This document shows positions 33,636 to 42,700 of a stretch of 47,518 nucleotides of DNA, piece by piece. The stretch lies in the NCBI GenBank assembly GCA_023229605.1, contig JALNYY010000014.1:1-47518 (forward strand), written 5' to 3'. The notes beneath the pieces were generated by a model, which ran no database searches, was not told the DNA's origin, and worked only from the letters and a program-made list of their open reading frames with translations. The number at the start of each line of letters is the position of its first letter. Position 1 is the first letter of the stretch. This DNA comes from Methylobacter sp. (GTDB taxonomy: Bacteria > Pseudomonadota > Gammaproteobacteria > Methylococcales > Methylomonadaceae). A program made the position numbers and the translations under genes.

Positions 33636-35126
33636 CTATAAAAGCCGGTGACTGATCACACTGTTCATCTGGCTGATGGTTGCAGCGGACAAATCGAGCA
33701 ACGGCGCAGGCATAAGGCCGAACAACACAACACTCCCAACCAGTATGCCGGCGGCCAACAGCTCCGGCACTCTCAAGTCTTCAATCTGCCGCATCTGCGG
33801 CTTTACCGGCCCGGTAAATAACAGGCTGATCGTGCGCACCCCGTAAGCGGCGCCGATTAAAATGCTGACGCTGAAAAATACCATCAGGCCCAGACCTAAG
33901 CCGACGCCGGTCATTGAGCTAAACCCGCCGATCAGCGTATGCAGTTCGGCAATAAAACCGACCGAACCCGGCAACCCCATCGCCGCCAGCAAGGTCAAGG
34001 TCATAAACAGCGCAAAACGCGGCATCACCTGAACCAGCGAACTGTAGTCCTGAATATTGCGGGTATGGGTGCGCTCATACAGCAGGCCGACCAGCAGAAA
34101 CAGCGCGGCGGCAATCAGGCCGTGGGCGGTCATTTGCAGAACCGCGCCGGTAATGCCGATCTGATTCAAAGTCGCGATACCCAGCAACACGATGCCCATG
34201 TGGCTGATTGAGGAATAGGCAACCATGGCTTTAAGGTCGCTTTGCCGCCAAGCCAGCAGGGCGCCGTAAAGCATGCCGAACAGTCCCAGGAAAATCAGCA
34301 ACGGCTGCAACAGTTTTGCGGCCTCAGGCAGCATCACCACCGCCCGGATCAAACCGTAAGCGCCCATTTTCAGCAAAATACCGGACAGTAAAATACTGAC
34401 CGGGCTCGGCGCTTCGACATGGGCCAGCGGCAACCAGCCGTGCAGCGGAAAAATCGGCATTTTAACGCCGAAACCGATCACGAAGCCCAGCAGCACCAAG
34501 ACCTGCTCCACCCGGGGCATGTCTTGCGCCGCCTGATGCATCGAGGACATTAACGAGCCGCCGTGCTCAAGATCGTACTGGCTGACCGCCAGCAAGCTGA
34601 TCAGCATGAAAATCGACCCGCCCATCGTGTACAGCACAAAGTTAAGACTGGCCATGTGCCGCCGCTTGCCGCCCCAGCGGCCGATCAGGAAGAACAGCGG
34701 GATTAGGGTCACTTCCCAGAAGATGTAGAACAGCGCCCAATCCTGCGCCAGAAACACGCCCAGCATCCCGAATTCAAGCAGCAGTATGCAAATATGGTAG
34801 CCCTTAACGCTGCCGGACACGGTGAATGAGGCCAGCAATGCTATCGACGTCAGCAAGGTCGCCAGCACCAGCATCGGCATCGACAAGCCGTCTATGCCCA
34901 ACGCGTAAGCGCTGCCCAACCGGGGATTAAGCGGAAAAAACTCATTAAACTGTAATTCCGCATCGTGCGCGTTATAAATGCTTAGCAGCCAGCAGACCAA
35001 TAAAAAGGCGATAGCTGCAAACAGATGCGCGATGTAACGGATCAGCTGAACGTTCCGGCCTGGAGTTAAAGCCAGCAGCAAGACCCCGGCAGCCGGAGTC
35101 CAGAGCAATATGCTGAGTATCCCCAT
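33636..35126 (-). CDS. NuoM-like proton-translocating subunit, first gene of the Dab operon
   Basis: A 496-residue antiporter-family membrane protein with all hallmark residues: E138 in FWEVTLIPLFFLIGRWGG, K222 in GFGVKMPIFPLHGWLPLAHVEAP, and the TM8 lysine in GILLKMGAYGLIR. This is the most canonical NuoM of the cluster. In-frame sequence runs to 35204, but ATG 35126 is chosen: MGILSILLWTPAAGVLLL begins the first helix, AAGGA is upstream and a promoter lies at 35177-35204. It is followed after eight bases by dabA. The operon order is NuoM-like, dabA, dabB, NuoM-like, NuoM-like. Confidence 0.9.
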   Translation of the reverse strand: MGILSILLWTPAAGVLLLALTPGRNVQLIRYIAHLFAAIAFLLVCWLLSIYNAHDAELQFNEFFPLNPRLGSAYALGIDGLSMPMLVLATLLTSIALLASFTVSGSVKGYHICILLLEFGMLGVFLAQDWALFYIFWEVTLIPLFFLIGRWGGKRRHMASLNFVLYTMGGSIFMLISLLAVSQYDLEHGGSLMSSMHQAAQDMPRVEQVLVLLGFVIGFGVKMPIFPLHGWLPLAHVEAPSPVSILLSGILLKMGAYGLIRAVVMLPEAAKLLQPLLIFLGLFGMLYGALLAWRQSDLKAMVAYSSISHMGIVLLGIATLNQIGITGAVLQMTAHGLIAAALFLLVGLLYERTHTRNIQDYSSLVQVMPRFALFMTLTLLAAMGLPGSVGFIAELHTLIGGFSSMTGVGLGLGLMVFFSVSILIGAAYGVRTISLLFTGPVKPQMRQIEDLRVPELLAAGILVGSVVLFGLMPAPLLDLSAATISQMNSVISHRLL

Positions 35127-35724
35127 GGTTTTAGTGTTCCTTATACTCTGTGGTCTGGTAGTTTCGAGGGTTAGCAATTGTACGTTAAGACCGGGGCAGT
35201 GCAAGCATTAACCTTGCAAGATCTATCGTCTTTTAACATTTTTTACCGATCATGACAGTCCGCAACAAGCGGAGGCTACCCGGTTATTTCAGGACGTATC
35301 GGCGGACGAGTTTAACATTGCAACCTTTCAGTATCCTTTCAAGGTCAATGCGGGGTGGGGCGCTGGGCTAATTTATCGGATCGTTTTTGAGATCTTGGAG
35401 TTCAGTCAATAACTGTGCGCGAGAGGAATAGCATCTGTTGGTTTGCTTGATTGGCAGGAATCGGCCAACAAGAGGCTGACGCTAATTTCCAGTGAACGGC
35501 CGGTTAACCTTGAAAAGCGGTCATATAAAACACGCAATGATTGGCAACCATCTCCCCTAAGAGACTCACAACAATAAAACTCCGAGTGTTCGGTGAGCAA
35601 TCAAAGCTAATATCGATATCCGGTCTGACGAGCAAGCTTTAGACAAAAGTGAAATTACTTGATCCGGTAAAAGGATAGCTTGGATAAAATAGACATCAGG
35701 CAATATCAGTCAAAATCGAGGGTT
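35127..35724. other. intergenic region upstream of the Dab operon
   Basis: About 600 bases between the Dab operon and the regulator gene. It contains the operon promoter (35177-35204). From about 35230 to 35410 an open frame without start codon encodes roughly 60 residues (beginning FTDHDSPQQAEATRLFQD), which could be the tail of a lost gene. A minus-strand frame at 35406-35600 has no recognisable features. I call no gene here. Confidence 0.5.
35177..35204 (-). promoter_or_regulatory. sigma-70 promoter of the Dab operon
   Basis: On the minus strand TTGCAC (35199-35204) and TACAAT (35177-35182) are separated by 16 bases, about 50 bases upstream of the first start codon at 35126. Matches to both hexamers are good. 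It would give a short leader. Confidence 0.6.
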
Positions 35725-36639
35725 TCAAGATTTGCCGAGCAAGCCAAATACCCCTTTTTGCGCCTGCTCCAAGATCACATGAATCAACGGATGCTTTAGT
35801 TGGCGCTGGGCGGTAACAATATAAAAACGCTCGACGACCGGTTCGGCCAGACCGATCATTTCGACCCGGTATTGTTGCTCTATGGCGCCGGCTACTGCTA
35901 TGGGCGAAAAAAACAGGCCGCTGCCGCCCATGCCGAAGGTTTTAATTAAGGCGCTGTCTTCTATTTCGGCTTGAATGTTGGGGCTGATTTCCAAGCTGTC
36001 GAACCATAAATCCAAAGAACGGCGTAAAGCGGTGTTGGATGTGGGAAGAAGAAAGGATGCGCCGTTCAGGCAACGCGGAAAGTTGCTGCGATAACGCTTG
36101 GCCAGATCGGGCGCTGCGAAGATGGCGACCGGCGATTCGCCGAGAAAATGGTTGAACACTCGGGTGCCGCAGGCGGGGGTGGCGGGCACGTCGCTGAGCA
36201 CCAGATCGATGCTGTGCAACGCCAATTCATTTAGCAGTCTTTCGGTTTTATCTTCCCAGCACTGGACCTGAACGTTCCCGGGCTCTCGTAACAATGGTTC
36301 GATAAGCCGGTAAGCCAAGAGCTTGGGCAGGGCATCGCTGATGCCCAGGTTCAGACGCATTCCCCGTTTGGTATTGCGGCCTTTCAGAAAATGGGTAAGT
36401 TCGCGGCCCAAGCTGAAAATCTCGTCGGCATAGTGAAACACAGCCTGTCCGGTTTCGCTTAACACCAGTTTACGCCCCTGTTTTTTCAACAATTTGCTGC
36501 CGATGTTGTGCTCAAAAACGGCCAGTTGTGTACTAACTGTAGGTTGTGCCAAATGCAGTTCTTCGCAAGCGGCGCTGATGCTGCCGTGTTTAGCGACCAT
36601 CCAGAAATAATAGAGATGTTGGTAATTAATGCGCGCCAT
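35725..36639 (-). CDS. LysR-family transcriptional regulator, NhaR-like
   Basis: LysR-type regulator of 304 residues. The N-terminal helix-turn-helix reads MARINYQHLYYFWMVAKHGS, then ISAACEELHLAQPTVSTQLA. INYxHLYYFW is characteristic of NhaR, the sodium- and pH-responsive activator of Na+/H+ antiporter genes, rather than of CbbR. The effector-binding domain follows (about 90-295). ATG 36639 is preferred to an in-frame start ten codons upstream because homology begins at MARINY. It is divergent from the PEPC-like and carbonic-anhydrase genes and upstream of the Dab operon on the same strand, so those are its likely targets. The inducer is unknown; an ion or inorganic-carbon signal is a guess from context. 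Confidence 0.88.
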   Translation of the reverse strand: MARINYQHLYYFWMVAKHGSISAACEELHLAQPTVSTQLAVFEHNIGSKLLKKQGRKLVLSETGQAVFHYADEIFSLGRELTHFLKGRNTKRGMRLNLGISDALPKLLAYRLIEPLLREPGNVQVQCWEDKTERLLNELALHSIDLVLSDVPATPACGTRVFNHFLGESPVAIFAAPDLAKRYRSNFPRCLNGASFLLPTSNTALRRSLDLWFDSLEISPNIQAEIEDSALIKTFGMGGSGLFFSPIAVAGAIEQQYRVEMIGLAEPVVERFYIVTAQRQLKHPLIHVILEQAQKGVFGLLGKS

Positions 36640-36779
36640 GTATAGTAAAAATCTATATAAATTTATCAATTATTCTATTTAACTATTTTGGAAGAAAAAT
36701 ATAAAGTGTAAATAGGGATAGACGGATTTTCCGCACGGGTCCGCGAATGCCAAATGAACATTTTGAGTCAAGGATAACA
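36640..36779. promoter_or_regulatory. divergent control region between the NhaR-like gene and the carbonic-anhydrase operon
   Basis: About 140 bases, very AT-rich next to the regulator start. It includes the palindrome ATAAATTTAT (36657-36666) and LysR-style T-N11-A spacings nearby. LysR regulators usually bind such divergent intervals; specific sites cannot be fixed by eye. Confidence 0.4.
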
Positions 36780-37190
36780 ATGGCCACTCATTCAACCGAT
36801 AACGACAAAAAACTGCGCGCCAACATTCAGCTTTTACGCCGAGTCTCGGCTCAGGTATTAAAAACCCAATCAACGTCCAAGGTTGCAGGCATAGTGGATT
36901 CGTTGCAGCGTCAGTTTGCCGCGCTGCAACGGAACGGATCGGCAAACCGGCGGGAACAAATGATGAACAGCCTGCGAAATCTGACTCCCGGCACGCTAAC
37001 GGAGGTAATTCGCGCTTTCAGCATGTATTTCAGTTTGCTGAATATTGCCGAAGAGTCCAGCAGTTTACATGCGCGCCGCCGCCAAGCAGATGAAAATGGC
37101 CAAGATAGCTCAGCCATGCAGCCTCTGTTGCGGACGATCAATGCTATTGCGGCGGGCATGAGAAATACGGGTCAGTTAATATCTTTTTAG
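36780..37190 (+). CDS. short protein resembling the N-terminal domain of PEP carboxylase
   Basis: A 136-residue product resembling the first part of phosphoenolpyruvate carboxylase: LRANIQLLRRVSAQVLKTQS followed by MMNSLRNLTPGTLTEVIRAF and MYFSLLNIAEE. These correspond to the N-terminal PEPC helices ending in the ARAFSxFxxLxNIAEQ motif. It stops before the catalytic TAHPTE region, so it cannot itself carboxylate PEP. ATG 36780 is chosen over an in-frame ATG at 36747 because AAGGATAAC precedes it. It lies 28 bases before the carbonic-anhydrase gene. It may be a remnant of a ppc gene or a dedicated small protein; the sound start and operon position favour an expressed gene. PEPC homology is judged by eye. 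Confidence 0.6.
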   Translation: MATHSTDNDKKLRANIQLLRRVSAQVLKTQSTSKVAGIVDSLQRQFAALQRNGSANRREQMMNSLRNLTPGTLTEVIRAFSMYFSLLNIAEESSSLHARRRQADENGQDSSAMQPLLRTINAIAAGMRNTGQLISF

Positions 37191-37218
37191 TTAAATATTT
37201 TAGTGCTTTCAATAACGT

Positions 37219-37896
37219 ATGAACAACACCAAATTACGCCGTCTATTTGAAAATAATCGTGTATGGGCAACAGATATTCTTAAAAGAGAACCCGAATTTT
37301 TCATGGAATTATCTGCAATTCAAACGCCTAAATATTTATGGATAGGTTGTTCAGATAGTAGAGTGCCAGCCAATCAAATCACTGGACTTAAGCCTGGCGA
37401 AGTCTTTGTGCATCGTAATGTGGGTAATTTAGTAGTGCATACAGATCTAAATTGTTTATCGGTACTCCAGTATGCAATTGATGTATTGAAGGTTGAGGAT
37501 GTTTTAGTAGTTGGCCATTATGGTTGCGGTGGAATTAAAGCGGCATTGGAAAATACTTCATTAGGCCTGATCGATAATTGGTTAAGGCATATTCAGGATG
37601 TGCGCGAACGTCATGCTTTTTTGTTTAACTCTGTGACAGAATTCAATGCTCAATGGAAACTGTTGTGTGAATTAAATGTTATCGAACAAGTGCGTAATAT
37701 CGCTCGCACTACTATAGTTGAGCATGCTTGGAAGCGTAGCCAAGATTTGACCTTACATGGTTGCGTTTACGGCCTGGATAATGGGATGCTGCAAAATTTA
37801 AATATCTCGCTAGATTCCAATGTCAAAATCGATGATATGGTGCGCGCCTCTGTCAATGATGTTTACGATAGATATGTAACCAAAGTTGGGATTTGA
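37219..37896 (+). CDS. can: beta-carbonic anhydrase
   Basis: Zinc enzyme interconverting CO2 and bicarbonate. The 225-residue protein has the beta-class site: C44, D46 and R48 in WIGCSDSRVPAN, H100 and C103 in GHYGCGGIKAAL, and the supporting VFVHRNVGNLV. It is of the E. coli Can type (LxxLFExNRxWA at the N-terminus). Codon use is visibly AT-rich compared with the Dab operon, which suggests a separate origin. It shares an operon with the PEPC-like gene and lies beside the Dab cluster, where it would supply or consume the bicarbonate made by DabA. No obvious ribosome-binding site precedes ATG 37219. Confidence 0.95.
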   Translation: MNNTKLRRLFENNRVWATDILKREPEFFMELSAIQTPKYLWIGCSDSRVPANQITGLKPGEVFVHRNVGNLVVHTDLNCLSVLQYAIDVLKVEDVLVVGHYGCGGIKAALENTSLGLIDNWLRHIQDVRERHAFLFNSVTEFNAQWKLLCELNVIEQVRNIARTTIVEHAWKRSQDLTLHGCVYGLDNGMLQNLNISLDSNVKIDDMVRASVNDVYDRYVTKVGI

Positions 37897-38003
37897 CTGC
37901 TCATATCACGTTGAGGTAACGGTCGTTTTCAGGGATGATTACCGCTGATTACCACTACCAATTCAAAGTCCAGTAATTAAGTACAAGTGTTTGGATACGC
38001 AAG

Positions 38004-38096
38004 ATGACCAAGGCGCTTTTAGACCGGATTACCACTCACCATTGCAATACCCTGGAAACAGGCAACAAGTCTTATGATTTTAAATGCCGAAAATAA
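38004..38096 (+). pseudogene. istB (IS21-family helper ATPase) 3' remnant
   Basis: Thirty codons, MTKALLDRITTHHCNTLETG then NKSYDFKCRK and a stop, match the end of IstB proteins (TKALLDRLTHHC...ETGNDSxRFK). No upstream istB or istA sequence and no IS21 end is apparent, so this is a relic of an insertion. Confidence 0.7.
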
Positions 38097-38232
38097 GGCA
38101 TCAAAACCAATTAACTAATTCATCCATGCTGTCATACGTGGACAAGATCAAATGCAAAAACCACGGTACGGCACAACAGAAAAATTACACTTACCAATAC
38201 GGGTTTATGTAGTTCATTTAAACCATAACAAC

Positions 38233-38248
38233 CGGTTTATTTAAACCG
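38233..38248. promoter_or_regulatory. operator-like palindrome upstream of the efflux operon
   Basis: CGGTTTA-TT-TAAACCG is a perfect 7-bp inverted repeat with a two-base centre, and ATTTAAACC also occurs just upstream near 38217. This is the size of a TetR-type operator. No regulator gene is adjacent, and it lies about 380 bases from the first efflux gene. Confidence 0.3.
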
Positions 38249-38630
38249 ATTTAAGGTGTTTTTGATTTCTATAATCTGTCATAGTCTTAATATGCCAATG
38301 ACTTATTAAATTGGCATTGAGTTTGCATTATTTTTGGGTGTTGAATGTATGAACATAAACCGTTTTTACTCGCTACGAGCACCTGTTAGTGGCGATATTT
38401 TATTTAATGTTAATTTATGAAAAAACAAGTATCCATTATATTAATAGAAACCTTATTTTTACTGATGTTAAAGTCGTAAAAATAGGGTAGGTAAGCGCGC
38501 CAAAATAACCTTATATTTAATACTAGATAGGGTTTTATCATTCTAAGAAAAAATAACCATTTTCTATTATCAAAAGACTAATTATTAATAATAATTTTTT
38601 TGTTTCATTGTCCTCTAAGCACCATAAAAA

Positions 38631-39716
38631 ATGATCACTAAAGCATCTCTAGTTCTAGTATTAATAGCCACTCTATTAAGTGGTTGTCAACAAACAAAGA
38701 CCGAAAAACACGAAGAAACGCCTAAATTGGAGGCAACCACGCCGCTTCGTGAAGATACCTTTATCACGAAAGAATATGTTTGTCAGATTCGTGCCATTAG
38801 ACATATTGAAGTTCGTGCTTTGGAAAAGGGATATTTGCAGAATATCTTTGTAGATGAGGGGCAATTGGTGCATCAGGGACAGCCCATGTTCAAAATCATG
38901 CCCAACATTTATCAGGCGGAATTGTTAAAAGCGAAAGCCGAAGCGAATACCATGAATATTGAATACCTCAATACTAGTGGTTTGGCGGATAAAAAAATCG
39001 TATCAGCCAATGAGTTGGCCTTAGCAAAAGCAAAATTAGATAAGGCCAATGCAGAAGTGAAATTGGCGGAAACTCACTTGGGCTTCACCGACATCAATGC
39101 GCCTTTTGATGGGATTATGGACCTTTTGCAAGTTAGAAACGGCAGTCTTATCGATGAAGGCGATTTGTTGACTACGCTTTCCGACATCAGCAAGTTGTGG
39201 GTCTATTTCAACGTCCCCGAAGCCGAATATCTAGATTTCAAAATGCACAAAAATGACGAAGAGCGGAAAAAAGTGCAGCTGAGAATGGCAAATGGCAAAA
39301 TTTTCAATCAACCCGGAGAGATTTCGACGATTGAAGCGGATTTTGATAATAGTTCCGGAAATATCGAATTCCGCGCTACCTTCCCTAATCCGGACAAACT
39401 GCTCAGGCATGGCGAGACGGGCACGATTTTAATGAACAAGCCCTACAAAAACGCTCAGCTGATCCCGCAAAAAGCAGTATTTGAAATTATGGATAAAAAC
39501 TATGTTTATGTCATCAACAAAGAAGGCAAGCTGGAGCAGCGAATGGTCAAGGTCGAAGCCGATATACCGCATCTGTTTATCATAAAAGAAGGCTTGCAGG
39601 ACGATGACAAGATTTTGCTCGAAGGCTTGCGCAAAGTCCATTCCGGAGAAGAGGTGCAGATCGATTTAAGGCCGCCCGAAAAGGTTCGCTCAGAGTTGGA
39701 ATTGTATACCGAGTAA
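38631..39716 (+). CDS. RND efflux periplasmic adaptor (membrane fusion lipoprotein)
   Basis: Periplasmic adaptor joining an RND pump to an outer-membrane channel. The 361-residue product starts with a lipoprotein signal (MITKASLVLVLIATLLSGCQ, lipidated C19). The lipoyl half-motifs are at about 60-90 (VRALEKGYLQNIFVDEGQLV) and about 155-175 (INAPFDGIMDLLQVRNGSLI), with a short helical hairpin between. Beta-barrel and membrane-proximal domains follow (GEISTIEADFDNSSGNIEFRA; KAVFEIMDKNYVYVI). No strong ribosome-binding site precedes ATG 38631. It is first in a three-gene operon. Wording of the motifs, for example YLQNIFVDEGQLVHQGQPMF, recalls adaptors I associate with Bacteroidetes; this is recollection only. 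Confidence 0.93.
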   Translation: MITKASLVLVLIATLLSGCQQTKTEKHEETPKLEATTPLREDTFITKEYVCQIRAIRHIEVRALEKGYLQNIFVDEGQLVHQGQPMFKIMPNIYQAELLKAKAEANTMNIEYLNTSGLADKKIVSANELALAKAKLDKANAEVKLAETHLGFTDINAPFDGIMDLLQVRNGSLIDEGDLLTTLSDISKLWVYFNVPEAEYLDFKMHKNDEERKKVQLRMANGKIFNQPGEISTIEADFDNSSGNIEFRATFPNPDKLLRHGETGTILMNKPYKNAQLIPQKAVFEIMDKNYVYVINKEGKLEQRMVKVEADIPHLFIIKEGLQDDDKILLEGLRKVHSGEEVQIDLRPPEKVRSELELYTE

Positions 39717-39739
39717 CCTTTATTTATAAGTGATCAGCC

Positions 39740-42700
39740 ATGTTTAATATATTTATCAAAAGACCGGTGATGGCGATCGTGTTATCGCTCGTGTTTCTGT
39801 TCATGGGGGTGCTGGCGATTCGAACCTTGCCCATCGCCCAGTTTCCGGATATTGCGCCGCCGCGTGTAACGGTTAATTTATCGTTTCCCGGCTCCAGCGC
39901 CGATGTACTGGTGCAATCGTCCTTAATTATGATCGAACGCGCCATCAACGGCGTACCCGGCATGAAATACATTACTTCGGATGCGACCAGCGCCGGCGAA
40001 TCGACCATTCAAGTGTATTTCGATCTGGGCGTCGATCCTAACATTGCGATGGTTAACGTGAAGACGCGCGTGGATCAGATGATGAGCAGACTGCCCAAAC
40101 TGGTACAGTTGGAAGGCGTGATCGTGAACTTCGTCCAGCCCAGCATGCTCATGTACGTCAACCTGTACAGCAAAGACAAAAACGCCGATCAGAAGCTTTT
40201 ATTTAACTATGCCTACGTCAGTGTTATTCCGGAAATTCAGCGCATCACCGGCATCGCCCAAGCAACAATATTGGGCGCCCGCCAATATGCGATGCGGATT
40301 TGGCTGAATCCGGACCGGATGCGGGCCTATAACGTTTCGGTAGACGAGGTAATGGATGCCATCGGGGATCAAAGCATTATCGGACGTCCCGGTCGACTGG
40401 GCCAAAGCACAGGCATGGCCGCCCAGTCCAAAGAATATGTGCTGGTTTATAAAGGGCGTTTCAACAAGCCGGAAGAATATGGAGACATTATTATCCGGGC
40501 TACTCCGACTGGCGAGATGCTGCGCATTAAAGATGTTGCCAAGGTCGATCTAAACAGCGAGTTTTATAATATTTACTCCGATAAAGACGGGTACCCTTCG
40601 GCGTCCATCGTGCTTAAGCAAAATTACGGCACTAATGCCCAAAAGATCATAGAGGACGTGAAGGAAAAATTGGAAGAGTTGAAAAAGTCCTTCCCGGAGG
40701 GTATGGACTACGAAATCAACTACGACGTGTCGCGCTTCGTTGATGCTTCCATTGAAAAAGTCCTGCACACCCTGGCGGAAGCGTTCGTGCTGGTCTCCTT
40801 GGTGGTCTTTATTTTCCTGGGCGACTGGCGCTCTACCTTGATCCCGCTCCTCGCTGTACCGGTTTCGCTGATCGGGTCCTTTGCCGTGATGTCGGCATTC
40901 GGGCTCTCGATCAACCTGATCACCCTGTTTGCCTTGGTGCTGGCTATCGGTATTGTGGTCGACGACGCGATCGTTGTGGTCGAGGCGGTGCATGCAAAAA
41001 TGGAGGCCGAACATGTTTCCCCCTATGTCGCTTCGAGAAAAGTCTTGGGGGAAATCGGCGGCGCCATTGTGGCGATCACGTTGGTCATGGTGTCGGTGTT
41101 TATCCCTATTGCCTTTATGTCAGGGCCGGTCGGCGTATTTTACCGGCAGTTCGGTATCGCCATGGCATCGTCGATCGTCATTTCAGCAATCGTGGCGTTA
41201 TCGCTTTCCCCGGTTCTGTGCGCGATGATCCTTAAAAACACCCATGGGCATCCGAAACGGAAAACGCCGATCGGCTATTTTATCGATGCATTCAACGCCG
41301 TTTTTGAAAAAGCCACGGGGCGATACATTAAAATTCTTAATGTCGTCGTCATGCGGCGGTTGCTGACGTTTTTGGTTTTGGGCGGTTTTTGTTTCGGTAT
41401 TTATACGGTCAGTCTATCCTTGCCTTCCGGCTTTATTCCGGGTGAAGACCAAGGCATGATTTACGCGATCATTCAGACGCCGCCCGGTTCAACCATCGAG
41501 GTGACCAACAAAGTGGCGCGGCAACTGGAAGAGATAGCCGAAAAAATTGACAGTGTGCAATCGGTTTCTTCGTTAGCCGGCTATGAAGTGCTCACCGAAG
41601 GACGCGGTTCAAATGCCGGCACCTGTATTATCAACCTGAAAGATTGGTCGCAGCGAAAACATTCCGTGCAGGACATCATCCACATTCTGGAGGAAAAAAC
41701 CCATGATATGGGCGCGGTCATCGAGTTTTTCCAACCACCGGCAGTACCGGGTTACGGCGCGGCATCCGGCTTGGCATTTCGCTTATTGGACAAGACTATA
41801 GATACGGATTACTTCGAGTTCGACAAAATTAACCACACGTTCATGGATGCGATGCGCAAGCGCAAGGAGCTGACCGGCTTGTTTACCTTTTATGCGGCTA
41901 ATTATCCGCAATACGAACTGGTTATCGACAATAAGCAGGCCATGCAAAAAGGGGTTACCATCGACAAAGCCATGAATAACCTGGACATCATGATAGGCAG
42001 CACCTACGAGCAGGGCTTTATTCGTTTCAATAATTTTTTTAAGGTCTATGCCCAGGCCCTGCCCGAATTCCGGCGCTTCCCTGAGGATGTGTTGAAGTAT
42101 TACGTGAAAAACGACAAGGGAGAGATGGTGCCTTATTCTTCCTTCATGACCATGGAGAAACGGCAAGGCCCCAACGAGATCACACGTTATAACCTCTACA
42201 ATTCCGCCGCTATCCGCGCCGAGCCGGCAGCCGGGTATACCACCGGCGCGGCCATCAAGGCGATTAAGGAAGTCGCCGCCGAAGTTTTACCGAAAGGATT
42301 TGACGTCGCCTGGGAAGGCTTGACGTTTGACGAAGCCCGCCGGGGTACTGAGGCGATAGAGATCTTCGTGGTCGTTATCGTGTTTGTCTATCTGGTGCTG
42401 GCTGCACAGTACGAAAGCTTTTTGTTACCGCTAATTGTGTTGTTTTCCCTGCCCCCCGGTATTTTCGGTGCTTTCTTCCTGCTGAAAACATTGGGTCTTG
42501 CCAACGATGTCTATTCTCAGCTGGGGCTGGTGATGCTCATTGGTTTGCTCGGCAAAAACGCGGTATTGATCGTGGAATTCGCGGTGCAGAAACAAGCCCA
42601 GGGTATGTCGGTTAAAGAAGCCGCAATCGAGGGCGCAAAAGCGCGTTTTCGGCCGATTTTGATGACCTCCTTTGCGTTTATTGCCGGGTTGATACCCTTA

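Larger units (their letters stand above)
37897..38630. other. AT-rich 734-base intergenic region
   Basis: Separates carbonic anhydrase from the efflux operon. It contains an IS21-type istB tail (38004-38096) and a small operator-like palindrome (38233-38248). The last 300 bases are very AT-rich and probably hold the efflux promoter; I cannot pick one hexamer pair confidently. No intact gene is seen. Confidence 0.5.

Noticed and set aside
35406..35600. Minus-strand frame of 64 codons upstream of the regulator
   Set aside because: No ribosome-binding site or family pattern; composition resembles intergenic sequence.
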